From UMGS1002 sp964570825 (lineage in GTDB: Bacteria > Bacillota > Clostridia > Oscillospirales > CAG-272): DNA of 43,867 bases. The stretch spans positions 1 to 43,867 of the forward strand of contig CAZMZJ010000017.1 of the NCBI GenBank assembly GCA_964570825.1, written 5' to 3'. Shown here one piece after another: positions 40,421 through 43,867 of the stretch (its first letter is position 1; each line of letters opens with the position of its first letter). The notes beneath the pieces were generated by a model that made no database searches, was not told the origin of the DNA, and worked only from the letters and a program-made list of their open reading frames with translations. The translations under genes and the position numbers were made by a program.

Positions 40421-41941
40421 ATGAAAAAAACAGTTTTCAAACTGCTTAACGCTCTAATTGCGGCAGTAATGATTCTTTTGGTCGTTTCCTCCTGCGTCGG
40501 CGAAGTTAAAAGTGATACGGATACGTCAAGGCCGGATTCAACTTTGCCGGACAGCTCGACAGCAGGCGAGGGAAGTAATCCTGCGAATGTTGATTCGCAA
40601 GGGCGTATTCTTGATACTGTTCCGACCGATACACTTGATTACGGCAATAAAAAAGTCACAATTCTGACATGGTCTGACGTAGAGCATGAGGAATTTAAGA
40701 CGGCTGACCAGACCGGCGAGCCGGTAAACGACGCTATTTATATGCGCAATCTGACTGTCGAAGAACGCCTCGGCGTAAACCTTCAGTTTATCTCCACTCC
40801 CGGCAACGGAGACAATATAGCCAACTGGGTAAAATATGTGCAGAACTCGATTCAGGCCGGAGACAAAACCTTTGACATAATGGCGTCATACAGCCTTTCA
40901 ATTGCATCAACGGCTAATGCGGGCTACTGCTACGACCTGCTTGACGCAGACTGCACTTATCTGAATTTCAATATGCCGTGGTGGCCTGACCGTCTGATTA
41001 CCGAAGCTACGATAAATGACAAGCTTTATTTTTGTTCCGGCGACATCTCGGCTAATGCGCTTTATATGATGTATGTCTGCTATGTCAATAATGATATTGT
41101 GAAAAACATGAACCTTCCCAATGTTTTTGAGCTTGTCGACAATAACAAGTGGACATACGCGAAATTTCTCGAAATGTGCAGCGGCGTTTATTTCGATAAG
41201 GACGGCAGCGGTACAAAAACGGTTGGGGATCAGTACGGATATATGACCTCCGGCATACACTGCGACCCGTGGTTCTATGGCTCGGGCGCGCTTATCGTCG
41301 ACAAGGACGCGAACGGAAACCTGCAGATGTCGCCGACATTCGGCGGGGAAAAGGTTATAAACACCCTCGAGATGCTGAACAGGCTGCTCTACAATACAAA
41401 CGACGGAATTTACACTTCGTCTGTGCAACATCAGAAAGAATTCAACAACGGAAATATCCTATTCGTGACAGACCGCGCGCGGATAGCGATAACTGTACTT
41501 ATTTCAGAATCGCTGCATTTTTCAATCGTTCCTTTTCCGAAGTATGACGAGGGCCAGGAAAAATTCGTGACGGTTATGGGCAACCCGTTCACGCTTTACG
41601 CGCTTCCGATAAATGCAAGCTCAGAGGATCTTCCGATGCTCTCGGCAGTGCTTGAAACATACGCCTCGGAGTCCTACCGCAAGGTCACGCCGGCGCTGTA
41701 TGAAACCACTCTTAAAATAAAATATGTTCAGGAAGCCGATTCCGCGCGCATGTACGATATAATCAGAGAGAACCTGACGTTTGATCTCGGCCGGATTTTC
41801 GCCGATGTGCTCGTCAAACAATCGGCGTTCAGAAACGCCGTCGCGAACAACGCCGCAGGAACATGGTCCTCAACAATTAAAGGCTATTCCAAAGTAATGC
41901 CTAAGCTGCTTGAAAAGATTGTGACCGCATACGGAGGCTGA
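40421..41941 (+). CDS. extracellular solute-binding lipoprotein, family 1 type
   Basis: 506 aa from ATG 40421; a TTG at 40409 is in frame and closer to AGGG, so the start may be four codons earlier. The lipoprotein signal ends LLVVSSCVG. A negatively charged Ser/Thr/Asp linker follows, then a large type-1 binding protein: KKVTILTWSDVEHEEF, VNDAIYMRNLTVEERLGVNL, and a C-terminal part rich in aromatics. Size and pattern fit carbohydrate ABC importers. No permease or ATPase gene accompanies it, and a terminator follows, so it must share a transporter encoded elsewhere. With the two genes upstream it may take up a sialylated sugar; this is inference. Confidence 0.85.
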   Translation: MKKTVFKLLNALIAAVMILLVVSSCVGEVKSDTDTSRPDSTLPDSSTAGEGSNPANVDSQGRILDTVPTDTLDYGNKKVTILTWSDVEHEEFKTADQTGEPVNDAIYMRNLTVEERLGVNLQFISTPGNGDNIANWVKYVQNSIQAGDKTFDIMASYSLSIASTANAGYCYDLLDADCTYLNFNMPWWPDRLITEATINDKLYFCSGDISANALYMMYVCYVNNDIVKNMNLPNVFELVDNNKWTYAKFLEMCSGVYFDKDGSGTKTVGDQYGYMTSGIHCDPWFYGSGALIVDKDANGNLQMSPTFGGEKVINTLEMLNRLLYNTNDGIYTSSVQHQKEFNNGNILFVTDRARIAITVLISESLHFSIVPFPKYDEGQEKFVTVMGNPFTLYALPINASSEDLPMLSAVLETYASESYRKVTPALYETTLKIKYVQEADSARMYDIIRENLTFDLGRIFADVLVKQSAFRNAVANNAAGTWSSTIKGYSKVMPKLLEKIVTAYGG

Positions 41942-41957
41942 TTGTAAAAAAATAAAT

Positions 41958-42005
41958 GCCGCTTCATGACACAGGGAATCCCGTTCATGAAGCGGCTTAT
42001 TATTT
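41958..42005 (+). terminator. rho-independent terminator
   Basis: GCCGCTTCATGA pairs with TCATGAAGCGGC (41958-41969 with 41985-41996), then TTATTATTTG. Confidence 0.8.
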
Positions 42006-42177
42006 GGGCAGGGAGTATTGTTTGCTCATTGCCCTGACCGCCATTTTTGCCGATAATTATATCCGATTTTTATGTAATACGACAAATTAATTTTATACAA
42101 TCCGAAGGGAATTTTTATTCACCGCCGCCAAGCGTCGGTTCGGCAAAAAATAATGTATTAGATTTAGATAGTTCGTT

Positions 42178-42729
42178 TTAAGATTGCTGCTGCGTTTGTT
42201 GTTTTATTCTGAACCTCCAGAGCCTTGCCTGATCCTCAGGCGACGCGTAGCCGATGCCGACACGGGGGAGAGATTCATATTCCGGACGCACGCCGTCGTC
42301 TTCAATCCAGAGACCGTTCTCCGGAGTTAAGGAAAGGCGGTTATATGCCCGGGTAATATTAAGGTATTTTGTCGTACGTCCGGGTCCTGCGGCTCCTTCG
42401 ACACCGCGAATGAGCACCGCTTCGGGGTGGTCTGCGGGGCCTGTGACTATGTTGAACAGATCGTACATCCCGTAACAGAGGTAGATATATGCGGCGCCTC
42501 CGGGAAGATAAAGAGCGTCGGTGCGGGGGGTCCTGCCTTTATGGGCGTGGCAGGCGGTGTCTTCCTCGCCGTAGTAACACTCTGTTTCGGTAATGCGCGC
42601 ACGGATTACAGTCGCGCCTGCGCTGTCGCTGTCGCTGGCGCCGATGGCGCGGCAGCAGATTATTTTGCCGAGCAGATCGGGAGCAAGATATGTCGCAGGG
42701 ACGGAAAAATATGATTTGTCCAGAATCAT
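42178..42729 (-). CDS. 3-methyladenine DNA glycosylase (AAG/MPG family)
   Basis: 183 aa base-excision repair enzyme that removes alkylated purines. Motifs: YLAPDLLGKIICC, ITETECYYGEEDTACHA (containing the catalytic Glu that activates water), AYIYLCYGMYDLFNIVTG, AVLIRGVEG and GPGRTTKYLNI. Length is slightly short of the usual 190-210, and the end is a Gln-rich KQQTQQQS. RBS GGAGG is ahead of the ATG. It lies 31 bases after ribokinase on the same strand and is probably co-transcribed. Confidence 0.93.
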   Translation of the reverse strand: MILDKSYFSVPATYLAPDLLGKIICCRAIGASDSDSAGATVIRARITETECYYGEEDTACHAHKGRTPRTDALYLPGGAAYIYLCYGMYDLFNIVTGPADHPEAVLIRGVEGAAGPGRTTKYLNITRAYNRLSLTPENGLWIEDDGVRPEYESLPRVGIGYASPEDQARLWRFRIKQQTQQQS

Positions 42730-42760
42730 TTATTGTTATTCCTCCGGTTGTTTTTTGCCT

Positions 42761-43696
42761 TCAGAGCCTTATGCCGCGAACCCGGATAAACTCCTCGGCT
42801 TCCTCGGCGGTCGGAATCGAAGTGTAGGCGCCGGCGCGGCTGACGGTTATGGCGCCGACAACGTTGCCGTATTTACCGGCGCGTTCGACGTCGCCGGAGC
42901 GCAGATATTCAAGAGTGAAGGCCGCGGTAAACGCGTCTCCGGCCGCTGTGGTGTCGACTACCTTTGCGTCAAATGCCGGAATACAGTGGTAGTATAGTCC
43001 GTCGTATATATAGGCTCCGCGTCCGCCGAGCTTGATTACATAGTAGTGCGCGTTCACAATTTTTGATAAGGCGATGGCGGCGCGCAGGCAGTTTTCCGGC
43101 GAACTGGGCGTGATACCGGTGAAAATTTCGGTTTCGGTTTCATTCGGTGAGAATACCTCAAGGTAAGGCATACGCGAAAGCGGGAAGTACCGGTTCGCAG
43201 GGCCCGCGTCTATAAATACCGGTATATTTTTCTTGGCGGCGGCTTCCGCTGCGTAGATGACAGCTTCGGCATCAATCTCAAGCTGCATGAAAAGCGCATC
43301 GGGATATGAAAGCATTGCATTGTCTATGTCATCAGGCACTATGGCGGTATTGGCGCCGGGGTAAACGACTATCCGATTTACTCCGTTGTCTTCTACCATT
43401 ATTGCCGCAAGACCGGTCGGGAGCTTTTTGTCATATACGATAAAACGTGTGTCGATGCCTTCCTTTTCATAGAGGTTCTTGAGAATAGCGCCGTTTGCGT
43501 CGCTGCCGAGACGGGCGCAGAAAACACATTCGCCGCCGAGGCGCTGTATGGCGACAGCCGAGTTTGCTCCTTTCCCGCCCGGTACAAATCTGTAAGAGCC
43601 TTTATCGATGACGGTCTGTCCTGCCGAGGGAATGGAGTGCATATTCATTACAAAATCCATATTTGCAGAGCTTACGACAAGAATCCTTTTCTTCAT
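42761..43696 (-). CDS. rbsK: ribokinase, PfkB family
   Basis: 311 aa sugar kinase that would phosphorylate ribose or a similar sugar using ATP. First signature: FVPGGKGANSAVAIQRLGG near residue 36. Second signature: DTTAAGDAFTAAF with catalytic Asp254. NPETE-like FSPNETETEIF and KLGGRGAYIYDG are also as in RbsK. The ATG follows AAAGGAG by six bases. The adjacent DNA glycosylase shares the transcript. No ribose transporter lies within the window; a divergent gene begins beyond the right edge. Confidence 0.88.
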   Translation of the reverse strand: MKKRILVVSSANMDFVMNMHSIPSAGQTVIDKGSYRFVPGGKGANSAVAIQRLGGECVFCARLGSDANGAILKNLYEKEGIDTRFIVYDKKLPTGLAAIMVEDNGVNRIVVYPGANTAIVPDDIDNAMLSYPDALFMQLEIDAEAVIYAAEAAAKKNIPVFIDAGPANRYFPLSRMPYLEVFSPNETETEIFTGITPSSPENCLRAAIALSKIVNAHYYVIKLGGRGAYIYDGLYYHCIPAFDAKVVDTTAAGDAFTAAFTLEYLRSGDVERAGKYGNVVGAITVSRAGAYTSIPTAEEAEEFIRVRGIRL

Positions 43697-43738
43697 TCAC
43701 CGGCTCCTTTCATTTTCTTCATTATATATATTAACACA

Positions 43739-43767
43739 ATTATAACGCAAATTTCAGCTTAAATCAA
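43739..43767 (-). promoter_or_regulatory. sigma-A type promoter for ribokinase and the DNA glycosylase
   Basis: Minus strand TTGATT (43767-43762), 17 bases, TATAAT (43744-43739), about 43 bases ahead of the ATG. Confidence 0.8.
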
Positions 43768-43823
43768 TAAGAGCCGGATAATTTTGAAAAAGTGAAAATA
43801 TCAAAAAAATTCGCAAAAACGTC

Positions 43824-43852
43824 TTGACAATCAAAGAGAAACGTGGTAGTAT
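43824..43852 (+). promoter_or_regulatory. sigma-A type promoter for a gene beyond the right edge
   Basis: TTGACA (43824-43829), 17 bases, TAGTAT (43847-43852), reading out of the window and back to back with the ribokinase promoter. Confidence 0.75.
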
Positions 43853-43867
43853 AGTGGAGCTGTCGCA

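Overview
The window looks like chromosomal DNA of an anaerobic member of the Clostridia (Bacillota), possibly a gut- or rumen-type lineage. The grounds are strong purine-rich ribosome binding sites, sigma-A type promoters with 17-base spacers, a T-box leader, an RsgI-type sigma/anti-sigma module, many short-signal lipoproteins and a 4Fe-4S-rich gene set. No ribosomal RNA is present, so the genus cannot be named. Most of the window is moderately GC-rich. The left-edge ABC transporter genes (about 540 to 2690) and the 35.7-38.2 kb stretch are clearly AT-richer.

Layout, left half. 1-2691: an ABC-2 type permease, open at the left edge, and its ATPase. 3156-4103: an unrecognised membrane protein. 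4240-7420: an RsgI-like lipoprotein, then an ECF-type sigma factor and its membrane anti-sigma factor. 7488-9631: a four-gene metal/redox cluster (DUF134 regulator, Mrp/NBP35 ATPase, C_GCAxxG_C_C protein, NifX-like protein) with a palindromic operator candidate at its promoter. 9721-12303 (minus): a polar amino-acid ABC importer. 12474-13220 (minus): a cytidylate-kinase-like protein with a ParB-like C-terminus. 13520-17427 (minus): an acyl-CoA ligase and a sodium:solute symporter preceded by a T-box whose specifier reads as tyrosine UAC.

Layout, right half. 17524-20658: two lipoproteins (SGNH hydrolase; BspA-type leucine-rich repeats). 20723-20837: a 9-base tandem repeat, then a calcium-type P-ATPase. 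23814-25646 (minus): a metallo-beta-lactamase-fold lipoprotein. 25808-30450: cupin, rarA, and a TIM-barrel isomerase with two Gfo/Idh/MocA-type oxidoreductases. 30472-34026: an arsenic resistance operon. 34117-34193: tRNA-Arg(CCG). 34355-35599 (minus): a glycosyltransferase. 35.7-38.2 kb: relic DNA (HTH fragment, IS3-family fragment) around a lamin-tail surface protein. 38297-41941: a sialidase-like protein, N-acetylneuraminate lyase and an unpartnered solute-binding lipoprotein. 42178-43767 (minus): ribokinase and 3-methyladenine DNA glycosylase. A divergent promoter at 43824-43852 fires out of the window.

Three systems deserve most attention. First, the RsgI-type module keeps the Asn-Pro motif on a stand-alone lipoprotein while the membrane anti-sigma factor has lost it. 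Second, in the arsenic operon the regulator, a ferredoxin and a thioredoxin-fold protein all carry extra cysteine clusters. Third, the tyrosine T-box sits in front of a sodium:solute symporter. All functional calls come from reading motifs by eye; no database search was possible.
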